Below are positions 27,044 through 38,260 of a DNA stretch of 64,000 bases, in pieces; the stretch's first letter is position 1; every line of letters starts with the position of its first letter. The notes under the pieces were generated by a model. That model was not told where the DNA came from, ran no database searches, and was given only the letters and a program-made list of their open reading frames with translations. The position numbers were made by a program, and so were the translations under genes. This DNA is from Macrotrachela quadricornifera. Taxonomy: Eukaryota > Rotifera > Eurotatoria > Philodinida > Philodinidae. The stretch lies in the NCBI GenBank assembly GCA_022393335.1, contig JAJEKB010021263.1, positions 1,968,889-2,032,888 on the forward strand. Reading direction: 5' to 3'.

Positions 27044-29812
27044 ATGCTGCCCTTGTTCTGGCATGTTCGATGGTTGTTATTACAGTTTATAGTCGGACAA
27101 CTTCATGTACATTATGTAATAACAGCATGGCCACCATCAAATTTTTCTAATATTCAATTATTAGGCCTTTTTCAAGATGCAGAAAATGCATCAAATCCTT
27201 CTGAATTATCTGTTCATTCTCGTGCTATGTTTCAAGCAGCAATCCTACTTTCTCAAAAATATAATATAACAGTTGAAGGACAATACATAAGTTGGCAATC
27301 ATCTCAAACTGGTGGCAACGCTATCGATGCTCTTCGTGATATATGTCTAGCAGTATCCACTTCAAATATTGCTGGCATTGTAGGTCCATCATTTTCTAGA
27401 GAAGCACACAGTGTTGCGGAATTTGCTCAGAGAATAGGTATACCTACCGTATCATATGGTGCAACTGATCCCGATTTATCTGATAGAAGTGCTTATCCTA
27501 CATTTTATCGTACAGTTCCTTCAGATAATGTAGCTGCATCAGCAATTGTCGACTTATTTATTCGGTATAATTGGACATCATGTATAATTATTTATCAAAA
27601 TGATGCATTTGGAACGGGTGGAGTTAAAGCAATCAGTGATGCATTTGAAGAAAAAAAATTAATTGTCCGAGAAACGGTTATGTTTGACATTAATGGAATG
27701 CGTATTCGAGGTGATCTGAAAAACATTCTAGTCAAGACTGCATCACGAATAGTTGTGTTATGGGTTGATTCAGATTATTCACCTTTAATTTTACAAAGTG
27801 CTCTTGACGTTGATGTGATTGGCCCAAAATTCACATGGATACTAAGTTCTAGTTTTTCGTTAGATTCTTTCAATGAAACATACTATGAAAAGTTAATTGG
27901 AATACTTACTGTTGAACCTACCATAGGAACTGCTGTCAATAAACAAGTAAATACAACATTATTAAATGCAGCATATGATATATGGCGACAATATGAACCA
28001 GATACATTTCCTAATTCGACACAAGTAAATTATTATGCATTTTTTGCATTTGATGCAACATGGTTATTAATTCAAGCATTACAACAACTTTGTTCAACAA
28101 CTATAGGTAATTCTTCTTCATGTGTATCATTTAGTGGACCTTCATTTTGTTTTGATCGTTATTTTATTAATTCTGAATTATTCTTAAATGCAGTTAGTTC
28201 AACACAATTTCTTGGTGTATCTGGCCTTGTAAAGTTTAATGATAATATCACAGATCGAATAAATGGTTCGTATTATGTTGCACAAAATATTCAACCTTCT
28301 GGGAGTGGTTTGAGTTTTGCACCGGTATTGGATTATTCTGTATCTGATGGTTGGAACAAATATATAGGATCAACATATATTATCTGGCCAGGTCAGACAT
28401 TACTTAACGTACCTACTGATCGACCACAACTCGATGGAGTAACTTTACGAATTTGTATTGTTCTATCTGTTCCATTTACCAGTGCTACGAATGTAACAAA
28501 TGCAACTGGATATAGCGAAAAGTATGTTGGCTATGTACCTGCGCTTATAGATGCTCTAAAAGAAAAAATGGGATTTATTGCAAATACTTCATTAGCACCA
28601 GCTGGTAAAACCTATGCTGAACTAATTCAAGGAGTAGCTGATGATGTATATGACATAATGGTCGGTGATGTAACAGTTACTAGTTCACGAAGACTAATTG
28701 TTGGTTTTTCTAATGCAATATTTGAAAATTCTTTACGTATTATTATGCGAACAACACCCGATGTTACTGTTGATCTCTTATCGTTTTTAAAACCATTTTC
28801 TCTTAATCTATGGTTAGTGATATTGGGTACTTGTATCTATGCGGGTCTTTTACTTTGCTTTATAGAAAGAAAAAATAATGAAGCATTACAAGAACGATCA
28901 ATAGTTTCTCAGATTGCAATGAGTTTATGGTATTCTTTTGGTAATATTGTTGGGTATGGTGTAGATTTTGATGCAAGTTCAGCTGCCGGACGTGTATTAA
29001 CTGCTGGTTTATATGTTTTAAGTTTGATATTAGTCGCATCGTATACTGCAAATTTAGCATCAGATCTAACAATATCTAAATCGAAAGGTGTTATATCCGG
29101 AATTGAAGATATTAAAAGTGGAAAAATTCCATTTAACCGTATTGGTATTCGTAAAGGCACAGCTATGGAAGAATATTTTTTAAGAGAAATATCTGGAGGT
29201 AGTCAAAATTATTATGTATTACATAGTCGACAAGAAACATATGATAGTTTACTAGCAAATATCATTGATGCTTCTTTTATTGATAGTGGCGTTGGTGAAT
29301 ATATTACAAAAAATGTATATTGTAATTTAACTTTAGTTGGAGATGGTTTTGATGCAGGTTTTTTTGGTATTGTTACCCCTAAAGATTGGTTATATGCACA
29401 AGATTTAGATGTGAATATATTGTCATTAAGAGAATCAGGTACACTTGATACTTTAAAAAAGACATGGTTTGACATACAGAATTGTCCTGATACAGCTGAA
29501 ACAACAACTGCGATGGCAATTGAGTCAATGGCTGGATTATTTTTAGTTTTTGGAGTGATTAGTATTTTAGCATTATTATTATTTATATGGGTACAACGAT
29601 ATACAATAAAACATCATTTCTTCAGATTAATAGGTCGAAAAAGTCGTTCAAATAAAAGAGATGATTCTATAACAAAAGATTCGATCAAAGGAGAAGATTA
29701 TATATTAAAAGATCCAATTAAAATAGAAGATTCCATAACAAAAGATTCAATTAAGCCGATTGGACCTTTAGAAAATCGACAAGTAACATCGTCTGACTTT
29801 TTATATTTTTAA
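27044..29812 (+). CDS. Ionotropic glutamate receptor with K+-channel-like GYG pore
   Basis: One uninterrupted 922-residue frame encoding a full-length iGluR, a ligand-gated ion channel of the plasma membrane. Order of parts: signal peptide (about 1-28); amino-terminal receptor domain of ANF/PBP1 type (about 40-455); S1 (about 464-575), with SRRLIVGFS carrying the Arg expected to hold the ligand carboxylate; M1 (about 588-608); pore loop with I-V-G-Y-G at 635-639; M3 with SYTANLASDLT in place of the family's SYTANLAAFLT (about 652-675); S2 (about 680-820), with GTAMEEYF and ASFIDSGVGEY, its Asp being the likely ligand-amine acid; M4 (about 828-853). GYG in the pore is the K+-channel filter signature and is known from bacterial GluR0 and the Adineta vaga receptor AvGluR1; the usual filter Thr is Ile here. 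The tail has three 11-residue units of the type EDSITKDSIK. It has no introns, unlike most other genes here. AATAAA (29812-29817) overlaps the stop. Confidence 0.95.
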   Translation: MLPLFWHVRWLLLQFIVGQLHVHYVITAWPPSNFSNIQLLGLFQDAENASNPSELSVHSRAMFQAAILLSQKYNITVEGQYISWQSSQTGGNAIDALRDICLAVSTSNIAGIVGPSFSREAHSVAEFAQRIGIPTVSYGATDPDLSDRSAYPTFYRTVPSDNVAASAIVDLFIRYNWTSCIIIYQNDAFGTGGVKAISDAFEEKKLIVRETVMFDINGMRIRGDLKNILVKTASRIVVLWVDSDYSPLILQSALDVDVIGPKFTWILSSSFSLDSFNETYYEKLIGILTVEPTIGTAVNKQVNTTLLNAAYDIWRQYEPDTFPNSTQVNYYAFFAFDATWLLIQALQQLCSTTIGNSSSCVSFSGPSFCFDRYFINSELFLNAVSSTQFLGVSGLVKFNDNITDRINGSYYVAQNIQPSGSGLSFAPVLDYSVSDGWNKYIGSTYIIWPGQTLLNVPTDRPQLDGVTLRICIVLSVPFTSATNVTNATGYSEKYVGYVPALIDALKEKMGFIANTSLAPAGKTYAELIQGVADDVYDIMVGDVTVTSSRRLIVGFSNAIFENSLRIIMRTTPDVTVDLLSFLKPFSLNLWLVILGTCIYAGLLLCFIERKNNEALQERSIVSQIAMSLWYSFGNIVGYGVDFDASSAAGRVLTAGLYVLSLILVASYTANLASDLTISKSKGVISGIEDIKSGKIPFNRIGIRKGTAMEEYFLREISGGSQNYYVLHSRQETYDSLLANIIDASFIDSGVGEYITKNVYCNLTLVGDGFDAGFFGIVTPKDWLYAQDLDVNILSLRESGTLDTLKKTWFDIQNCPDTAETTTAMAIESMAGLFLVFGVISILALLLFIWVQRYTIKHHFFRLIGRKSRSNKRDDSITKDSIKGEDYILKDPIKIEDSITKDSIKPIGPLENRQVTSSDFLYF

Positions 29813-31651
29813 ATAAAAACTGTCGTAATTTCAAGAAGAAACTTTCATGAAACAATTAACTAATATGAACTTGAAATAGTGACATGCATAAATTTTATAA
29901 AACCATACTTTATTTTCTTCATCATTGAATTGATTAACTTTATTATAGTTTTTCTGACATTTTATATTATTTAAAAAAAATTGATCATTCTAAGTTTGTG
30001 TGATGTATTCAAATTGATTTTTTTATACATATTTACTCATAATACATAATTTTTTAATTGTCTTCCATAGAATATTCAAGTGTCTACTGTTATTTTAGAG
30101 ATGGTTGACATCGTTAAGTGTCCGTATAGCTGCGACGAATCTAATAAGCTTTTCATTTAGATTTTTGGGTAATAACATTTAATTCACTAAATTCATGGCA
30201 CAACTCTTCATCACGCGCTTATTGATTTAAATGAACAGCAACATATGTATCTCTGTGATTTTAAATTCTAGTTTGTGTAATAAACAAATACAATCTTCAA
30301 AAATCTGATTAACTATATCGAATAATACCAAAACAAAATATGGGTGATATTCTGATGTTGGGATAATACGGCAAATCATTCAATCGAAAGTATCTTACGT
30401 GCGATTATAATTGATTAATGTAGTTTTTATGACGTTAATCATATTCATTTCTGGTAATAATCTGTTGGTTTCACGCTTGATTTACAATGAAATGATGATT
30501 GAATATTGAACAGAAAACCTGAAACATAGGAACAAGGTATCGCCTTTCGATTAAGGAGGTAGGGAGAGACATACCATGATTTCAAATAATGTAAACTATA
30601 AATTTTATATGTAATGAAACCCTATTGAAAATGAAATTTATCTATACAAATTAATAAGAGCTATAAAGATTTTTCGATATAGAATCGTGATAATTTTCAG
30701 AAATTGATGACTGACAAACATGGCAAGATGTTCTCTCATAGGAGAGATATTAGATTACTTGCAAAATACACATATAAAATGTAGCAAATCTGCTTATTTT
30801 GTAGGACTTAATGAATGATTTACGACAAATGACATTTTTGTCCTGCTTATTAATTTGATATTACACCAGATTTGATCTCTATTTAGTCATAGAACAATTT
30901 GTCTTACCTATCACACATTAGTTTTTAGAAATTGTCAAAATTCAACAGGAAGAAAACCTTTACAGCTCTTATTGATTTGTATAAATAAATTCTATTACTT
31001 ATTGTTTACTCTATTTGAAATCATGGCAGTACTCTCATCTCTTCTCTTGAAGAAAATCTTATTTTATATTTGATATAATTAATTTATTTTTGAATCCAAT
31101 AGTATATGTTATGATTAGTCTTTTTTTGGTCATGAATAATGATGCAAACGTATTAATATCGAGTAAAATTGATTGGCATATCATTCTTAAATTTTCTAAG
31201 GTACCTACTCAATAAATTTCGATAAGTTAATTATTAATGATGTGACAATAATCTTGTATTAGTACAAAAACAAATTATTAAAGTTACATGATATTGTATT
31301 CTTTTCTTATACATCAATGAATAGTGTTAATCAATCGAATGAAAATAATTCCATATTCATTTGTTTTGAAAAAATACTTACAGGTAAACATTTTGTATAG
31401 TATTGTTTATTTCATTTAGTATTATAAAAGAAAAAAAATGCATATGTAATGTTTCGTCATAGACATACATATGGATATTTGACATTTAAAATATATAATT
31501 TAAAGAAATCATTTGATCAATGAAACGTATCAATAGATAAAGGAAAAATAAAACTAGATCATCATTTTTTTGCATTTAATAAAAAGCAAATTTTTGATAG
31601 TAATAAAATAAATAGAATGCTTCACTAGTTAACAACGAATGAGTGGTGATT
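29813..31651. other. AT-rich spacer after the glutamate receptor
   Basis: About 1.8 kb with no frame, RNA or repeat that I can support. Confidence 0.6.
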
Positions 31652-32284
31652 GATCAATTCGTCGCATATATATGACAACAAGAAAGACACGTATAGAGAG
31701 AATCAATAATTGAATTACACGATTTAAACTAAGTTGTAACTGACTATACTGCTCACCAAAGTGTTCTTAAGTACATCTACCAGTTATACTTGACTGAAAG
31801 AAACAAAGTTTTAAAAAAAATTTAAAACAAGTTTTTGAGGACTAATGAAATGAATCATAAAATTTAATTTAACTTTCTTGTTGAGGATAACTAAGATTTG
31901 GTATGCAATTAAAAATAAATCATTCAGAAAAACGTAAACATACAATGAGAGCAAGACTTGCTCCCATTATTATTCTTAAGATTTTTAATACTCTTTCTCA
32001 GCATCAACTAAGAAACAGTTCATTTAAATCAATTCAGTTATTCAATGGTGACAGACACATTATCAAAGCTTTTCCTGTGTTTCAAAATCAAAATTTGATG
32101 CTTCGGACGTTCTCATCAAACTAATAGTAATTTCGTTTAAGTATAGGATAGTTCACAAACTTCATACAAAACTTTTGAAATTAATAATTTGGTAAGTAAC
32201 AAGTTTGTTTAAATCGTGTAATTTAATTATTGATTGTCTCTATACGTGTCTCTCTTGCCATCATATATATGCGACGAATTGATC
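31652..32284. mobile_element. 633-bp element with about 84-bp terminal inverted repeats
   Basis: It starts GATCAATTCGTCGCATATAT and ends with the exact inverse. The two arms (31652-31735 and 32201-32284) stay alike through ACACGTATAGAGA and ACACGATTTAAAC with few mismatches. The interior is AT-rich and has only a 73-codon frame without known motifs, so this is a non-autonomous TIR element. No clear target-site duplication was found, so the superfamily is open. Confidence 0.8.
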
Positions 32285-32327
32285 TAGTGCCAAAATAACA
32301 TCTGTTTAGTCGATAAAAAATGGATGA

Positions 32328-32570
32328 TTGCATGTGAAAGCTCTTTCACATTACCAAAAAGCACTTGAAATCAAGAAAAAGATATTTCCTACAACTCATC
32401 CTGATTCGGCTACTTCGAATAACAACATGAAATTAATGTATAATCATTTGAAAACATTTTCGTTTTTTGAACGTGCTATTAATATAGGACATCGTTGTTT
32501 AGTTGTAAGTCATCTTTGTTTCACCTACGGAAATATAACCTTGAAAGGATTGACAAGAAATTGTAAATGA
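32328..32570 (+). pseudogene. Kinesin-light-chain-like TPR fragment (relic)
   Basis: The frame shows ALSHYQKALEIKKKIFPTTH followed by PDSATSNNNMKLMYNHLKTF and FFERAINIGHR. That is the helix-turn-helix pattern of KLC-type TPR units (A-L-x-x-Y-x-K-A-L-E-I-x-K, P-x-x-H-P-D-x-A, N-N-x, A-L-x-x-x-E-R-A-L-x-I). Only about one and a half repeats are present. The second loses its start (the expected Y-S-K-A-L is missing) and the frame then runs into unrelated residues. There is no start of a normal protein and no neighbouring repeats. It sits just right of a TIR element. I read it as a decayed fragment of a TPR gene. Confidence 0.65.
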
Positions 32571-33947
32571 ACAAAAAAAGTTATCGTGTGTTCAGAAAGA
32601 AACTCGTTTTTTTTTTATTTCATCCAAATGAAATTGCCCAGGTGAATCAATCCGATGCCGAATCCAACCAGCCAATCGAATTCCGAAGTATTTCCAGCGA
32701 TAGCCGAGCGTTGCACCCAACAAAGTATTCCGATGATCGAATCCTATCGGAAATTATCGGATGAGTAGATAGCGATACATAAAAACATTTTTAAATATTT
32801 TCAATATTTCTAATATACAATATCCGTCGAATCTCAGCAGAAGGTATTGAATACATATGGATATATATATGAAAACCTTTCAACTATGTTTTGAGAATAG
32901 GCAGCTTAATAGCTGTGTGATTTTGTTTGAGCGGGCAATAAATTGTGAACTTTTGTAATTGCGTTGTGTCTTACTTATGAAAGTAAGTTAATGTTGGTCA
33001 GAGGATTTCATGTGAACCATATATCTTTAGTGGAGTGGTGAAAGGGACATATCTTTAAATGTTGTAGTTAACGTAGTGGGTATGAAAATGAGTTTGCTTA
33101 GTAATTAGCCGTGTCATATGTGTGCTTTGAATTTTCGAGGTCAGAAATGTAATATGATGGTAGTTTTTCGAATATTATTCGACATATTTGATCAGTGTTC
33201 GCATAGACGCAGGTTCGTGTAAAGTGTTGCTGATTATTGTGGAATGAAAGCGGAATAGATATATAAGAGCGGTGCCCTGTGCAAATAGAAAAACGTTCAT
33301 GTATTTGTTGTCGTGCAGTGTGCTGCTTAATCTATGACCAGTTGCTATGATGTATTATTAAGTTTTAGCTGTGTTTCAGTATAGCATTCGCATGGTTAAT
33401 TATATTATCAGTCTACTGATGTGTTTTAATAAAACCTCGTTAACTGTTCAGAATAGGATCCGACTCTAGGATGGGTTCATTTGAATATCCTGATCGATCA
33501 GATCTAGGCACAGATTAAGCTCAGATAATTTGTTCTTATGATTGTTGAATTGCTACCATACTTGGAACAGAAAGAGTTATTTAAATATTTATTGAAATAA
33601 TTAAATAATTAGATAAAATTTGATTCAATGTCAAAGAGTTGTGTACTTTTTACCTTAGTTATTATGAGTAAATCAGTACAAGATAAACTAAAAGAATTTA
33701 ATTAAGAATAAATGAAGTATGTTTCATTCAGTTCAATAACTTAACAAGTTGTATCAACTGATTTAACTTAAATAAGAGAAGACATATATATTCATTATAA
33801 ATAGTAGAAAAAGAAAAAAAAACAATTCTAGATTAACTTCAATTCAGTCTGTCAAATGAATAATGAAAAAGATTTTAATCTTGAGAAAATGAGAGAAAAG
33901 AATGATTATTTAAAAAAACTAAAAGCTTTATCATTTTCTGTAAGATT
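32571..33947. other. Spacer before the first GPCR gene
   Basis: Apart from a 65-codon frame (32567-32764) lacking any motif, I see nothing in it. Confidence 0.5.
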
Positions 33948-35007
33948 ATGTCATCATCACTAAGACACGAAGAAATTTTTCAAATTGTTTCAACATATGC
34001 AACAATTCTTGGTTATATTACATTTAGTAGTGGAATTATTGGTAATGCAATAAATATTTATGTTTTCACTTATTTTAAATTTTTGCGAAATAATCGATGT
34101 ATTTTTTATTTAATTATCGAATCTATATCTGATTTTCTTTATCAAATTTTTTCTATAAGTTTAACCATTTTAATATCAATATATAGAAATGATTTATTAG
34201 AAAATTCACTTATGTGGTGTAGATTAAAGCATTTCTTATCTCAATTATTTGGACTGGTTACATTGTCTAAGATATATTTTGCATCTATTGATCAATATTT
34301 TTCAACAAGTTATCGGTTTAATTTAAGACAATTATGTACATTTAAATTAGCTCGATATCTTACATTTACAACTATTTGTATCTGGCTCATTCATAGTATT
34401 GGATATTCCTTTTTTATTAATATTGTCCCATCAATTGGATGTATTATATCAAATAAAATATGGATTAGATATTCAACATTTTTCTTTTATCCAGTTTTGG
34501 CAGGTCTTCTTCCAATTGTTATTGCATCAACATTTAGTTTATTGGCGTTTCGTAATGTTCATCATATAATTCTTCTACAAATTCCAATTAAACGTCGTCG
34601 ATTAAATCATCAAATAATTGCAATGGTTTTATTTTGTGTTGTATGTTTCGTGTCTTTTACATTACTTTATATCGTTCATCGAATTTATGTAGTAGATGTT
34701 CCTATAACACAAGCAAATCCTTTTCGTTATGCGATTGAACAATTAGTTCAAACAGTTATTGTTTCCATTGTTAATTTAAACTATACGGTGAACATTTTTT
34801 TCTCATTCTGTTTGTGTTACATATAGTGATTTTTTCTAGGTGAATTTCTATATATTTATGATAGCATCATCACGATATCGTCGTCAAGTAAAATATGTAT
34901 TAGTAAAGAAATGTTGGCAACAATGGATTAATTGGTGTTGTTTTAGAGGAAATCAAATACGTCCAGAAAATACATCATCTATTAATTCAAATATTGAACT
35001 TGAATAG
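33948..35007 (+). CDS. Class A-like (rhodopsin-type) orphan GPCR, two exons
   Basis: Exon 1 is 33948-34787 and exon 2 is 34840-35007, with a 52-nt phase-0 intron (GTGAAC to TTTTTTCTAG), giving 335 residues. Without splicing the frame would end early in a nonsense tail; splicing restores a proper TM7, NYTVNFYIFMIASSRYRRQ, whose N-x-x-x-N-F-Y replaces the textbook NPxxY. Seven hydrophobic segments are seen. TM1 has the G-N pair (32-33). Cys91 at the top of TM3 and Cys165 in loop 2 can form the conserved disulfide. The TM3 end reads D-Q-Y (115-117) in place of D-R-Y, so G-protein coupling may be altered. The second intracellular region before TM6 is basic (KRRRLNHQ). It resembles the FMRFamide-receptor-like families expanded in rotifers; the ligand is unknown. 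Confidence 0.88.
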
Positions 35008-37096
35008 ATTCTATTCAATTAACCATTCATTCTCATGTTGATATCTCTCTACTTGACATATCTTCATGTTGTTTTGAGTTTCTATCATTAATGAATTGTT
35101 TGTAAATGGTAAACGTAATAAATATGTGTCACGACACTGATCTACTACCTACAAGATGGACCAGAAGTAGCAAAGCAATTAAAATTTCAACATCTACACT
35201 CTAGTTTATTCTATAGCGCCATATTTTTCTGTAATAGATAAAAAGTCAGAGATGTTTTTGTACAAGAACAATATTTACGAACAGTGTTTTGAAGTATCAT
35301 CATATCCTTTAATAATGAATATAAATCGTTTATAGGTTGTGTGTACATTTCATCATGTTTTCGTCTACAATATGTGTTTGTTTCTTTTTCTCTCTATTTG
35401 CCTATATAAATGTGTGTCTTTTCTTAAGTATAATAAACCGAATTCAAGAATATTATGACGTGTTAGTGCATCAAAATCATAGCTTACCTCACTGGTGATC
35501 TTATACATATTTTTTCTTTCTCTCTTATTGCTATTGTATACGATATCATGGTCACTCTCTATGCATGCTCTGTTATCGTTATATTCATTCAATCAGTTCA
35601 GTTGATATTCAGTTGGAATTTAACTCATGACTCGACATTAACTTAGTGTTAGCGAAAGAGTGTTAACAGTGAAACATATACATCGCCTTGAATATCTAAT
35701 CCAAATACAGAGACTTTGGTGCAATGAGATGGAGAACGAGCATTCTAGTCGAAAAACAATAAACGCAATCAAGAGTAAATCTAAACAGATTGACTCTAAG
35801 TTTTGCTTTTCCTTCCTCTGATAGACCAGTTTCGATATCAGATAAAAGCACAGAGGATAATGTAATCTCGATTCCGTAGATGGAGTACCAGAGATTAACT
35901 CATTGCATGAGTTCACCGTTAAATTTCTCAAAAACATCAATTCGACATGTTTACAAACGTTTGAAGTTCAAATCTTACGTATCCAATTAGTCATGTTATC
36001 TGATTCGATAAAGCCATATTCAAAATGGATGATGAAGTAAATCGTCACAATTTAGTCTATTGGGCAACACAGAATTTAAATATCAAATGGGAACAGACAA
36101 TGCAAACTGAAGGAGTCACTGTATGGGCTGCTGTTTGCTCTCGAAGACTAATTGATCCTTTTTTTCAACGGAACAGTACATAAACTTCAACAACGCATTG
36201 ATGCTAATGGATGCTAGTTTTTCTTTATTAATATATGAGATGAGAACAGGTACGATATTTATTGGCCACTCTATGTTCACTTTTTTCAAAACGGATAAAT
36301 AATTTAAATTCATTGTTAAAACCTATGATAGTACTTCAAAGCACTATTCATAAATGTTATACTTCCGCAAGAATCTCTGACTTTTTCCCTATTATAGAAA
36401 AAAAATGGTTCTACAGAATGAAGTAGAGTGAAGATATTCGAATTTGTTATTGTTTCGCTGCTTATGGCTCACCCCGGATATCAAGTCAATACTCAATCGT
36501 GATTGACGATAACATACTATAAATTAGCAATGCTGTTCTTTATTGTAGACTCATTAAGATATTAATTAAAATAGTAGCAAAAACAGATTGATAGAATTGG
36601 TGATCTTAGCAGTTCATTGATTGAAGATGTCATGTGTGAAAAAGCAGATGGAAAATGATGGAAGTCGAACGAAAATGGAGAAAGACAAAAAACGTTTTTG
36701 GTATTATTTCTGTCAGAGTTTTAATTGTTACAATTACTTTGCGCTTTTTTTTCTTACTTATTCTGACTTCATCCATTTCCATCAATTTCGGGAAAAAAAC
36801 TTACCGATAGATTCCGTGCATTTCTGATTTACAAATTTTTGTTTATTTATACGGAAAAAAACCTGTGATCGAGGTGCTCATCGTTTCACTCATTGATGAA
36901 TACTCATGAACATTTTCTTCCTCTTTTGATCGATCGTTCGAGTAAATAAAAAAGTAGATCGAGTTTTCTTCTTTCTTCACTCATATGCACTCAATTCTCT
37001 TCTATGGTGACAGTTTTGCACTAAAAGGAATATTTTTTTTTGTACCGCTTTAAATCATCAAATTTTTGATTCTCATCAAGCCACATATACAATACC
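35008..37096. other. Interval between the two GPCR genes
   Basis: It contains the transposase remnant at 36004-36183 listed separately. Otherwise only short chance frames are present. Confidence 0.5.
36004..36183 (+). pseudogene. Fragment of a mariner/Tc1-type DDE transposase
   Basis: A 59-residue frame between two stops reads like the middle of a mariner/IS630-type catalytic domain: FDKAIFKMDDEVNRHNLVYW followed by ATQNLN, then TEGVTVWAAVCSRRLIDPFF. Family hallmarks seen: S/F-D-[EK]-A-x-F near the second catalytic Asp, V-N-[RK]-x-N-x-x-Y-W-A, and V-T-V-W-x-A-[VL]-x-x-x-x-[IL]-I-[GD]-P-[FY]-F. The residue usually Glu after the Asp is Lys here, and both flanks are stop-ridden, so the copy is dead. 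The terminal repeats of its element were not found. Confidence 0.75.
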
Positions 37097-38260
37097 ATGT
37101 TAAACAGTACTATGAATAGTACATTAGAGGTCTGTTTCTTCTTTTTGAGTTCTACAAAGGTAATGTTTATATCCAATGTTGTCTGGCATATTTGTGGTCT
37201 TTTATGTGTTGCAATTGGTTTACCTGGTCATATGTTTCTAGGAGTACTTATGCTGAATAGAACTAACCGTAAAGATCCGCTGTCATTCTATTTTGTCGCT
37301 ATTGCATTTTGGGAATCCTTCTATCTTATTGGTTAGTAAATCTGTTTCACAATAGAAAAGTATATTTTTCATTATTTTTTTTTCGAAGCTACTCTTTGGA
37401 TGCGTTTTGTCTCATTATCTCTTATTCAACTTGATCCTCGTGAGGTTTTTTCCTGTGGAATCGTCTACTCGATGGTTATTGGTCCAACAATTGCATCAAA
37501 TCTTCTTCTTGCTTGTCTGTCGATTGATCGATCAATGGTAGTACTCTATCCTACTCAATACCGTGTTCTCGTCACCCATCGTCATGTTCTCATGCGTATA
37601 TTATTGGTTATTCTTGTAGTTATTCTAATCATGATTTCTTCTCACTTTTCTCTCGCTCATGATCCCAAATCGTATAGTTATTTTCTTTGTGAACTCCGTC
37701 CCTTCATTCGTCGATGGGAAGCAAATTTATGGCCATTAACCCACATTGTTTTATTTACTTTTGTACCCTTCTTCTTCAGTTGCGGTTCGTCTCTCATTTT
37801 ACTTCACAATCGATATTGCCATCGATCAGTTATGAAACGAATATCAAGTGCCAGTGCTCGTCGTATGCAAACACTCTCATTATTAATTGTTCTTTTTACA
37901 TTTATTGGTTTAGTAACCGTATTACCCATTTGTTTTCTAGAACTCTTAATATTTAATGATCATATTGATAATCAAGATTCAAGTTGTTCAACGAGAAGCA
38001 TGCATTACAGAGTTTCACTTAATTATTTTCTTTCATTGATGACTATAAACTATTCATTTAAGTTTTATATTCGTCTCATCATATCTACACCATTTCGACG
38101 CGATTTTCTTCGATTAATTGTCTGTAACCTTCGTAATCAACATCCGCACACAAGACCATTACCTTTTTATGGACAACAACATTTACTTTCCCTTAACTCA
38201 AAAATGACTAGAGACATTTTAGTAGATGAAAAGTCAGTCAGTAAACAAATATATAAATGA
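37097..38260 (+). CDS. Second class A-like orphan GPCR, two exons
   Basis: Exon 1 is 37097-37331 and exon 2 is 37389-38260. The 57-nt phase-1 intron starts GTTAGT and ends TTTCGAAG, giving 368 residues. The N-terminus has two N-glycosylation sites (NST at 3 and 7). Seven membrane segments follow, including TM1 ICGLLCVAIGLPGHMFLGV, TM3 with Cys101 and S-I-D-R-S (125-127 as D-R-S instead of D-R-Y), TM6 LSLLIVLFTFIGLVTVLPIC, and TM7 ending NYSFKFYIRLI, a variant of NPxxY that resembles the NYTVNFYIF of the neighbouring GPCR. The intracellular side is basic (RRMQ before TM6; TPFRRDF after TM7). The tail is short. AATAAA lies at about 38326. It is on the same strand as the 33948-35007 gene but clearly divergent from it, so not a recent tandem duplicate. 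Confidence 0.88.

Noticed and set aside
28860..29475. Minus-strand frames of 70-87 codons inside the glutamate receptor gene
   Set aside because: Antisense shadows of a clearly coding plus strand.
37714..37956. 80-codon alternative frame in the second GPCR gene
   Set aside because: Overlaps exon 2 in another frame; the 7TM frame explains the region.
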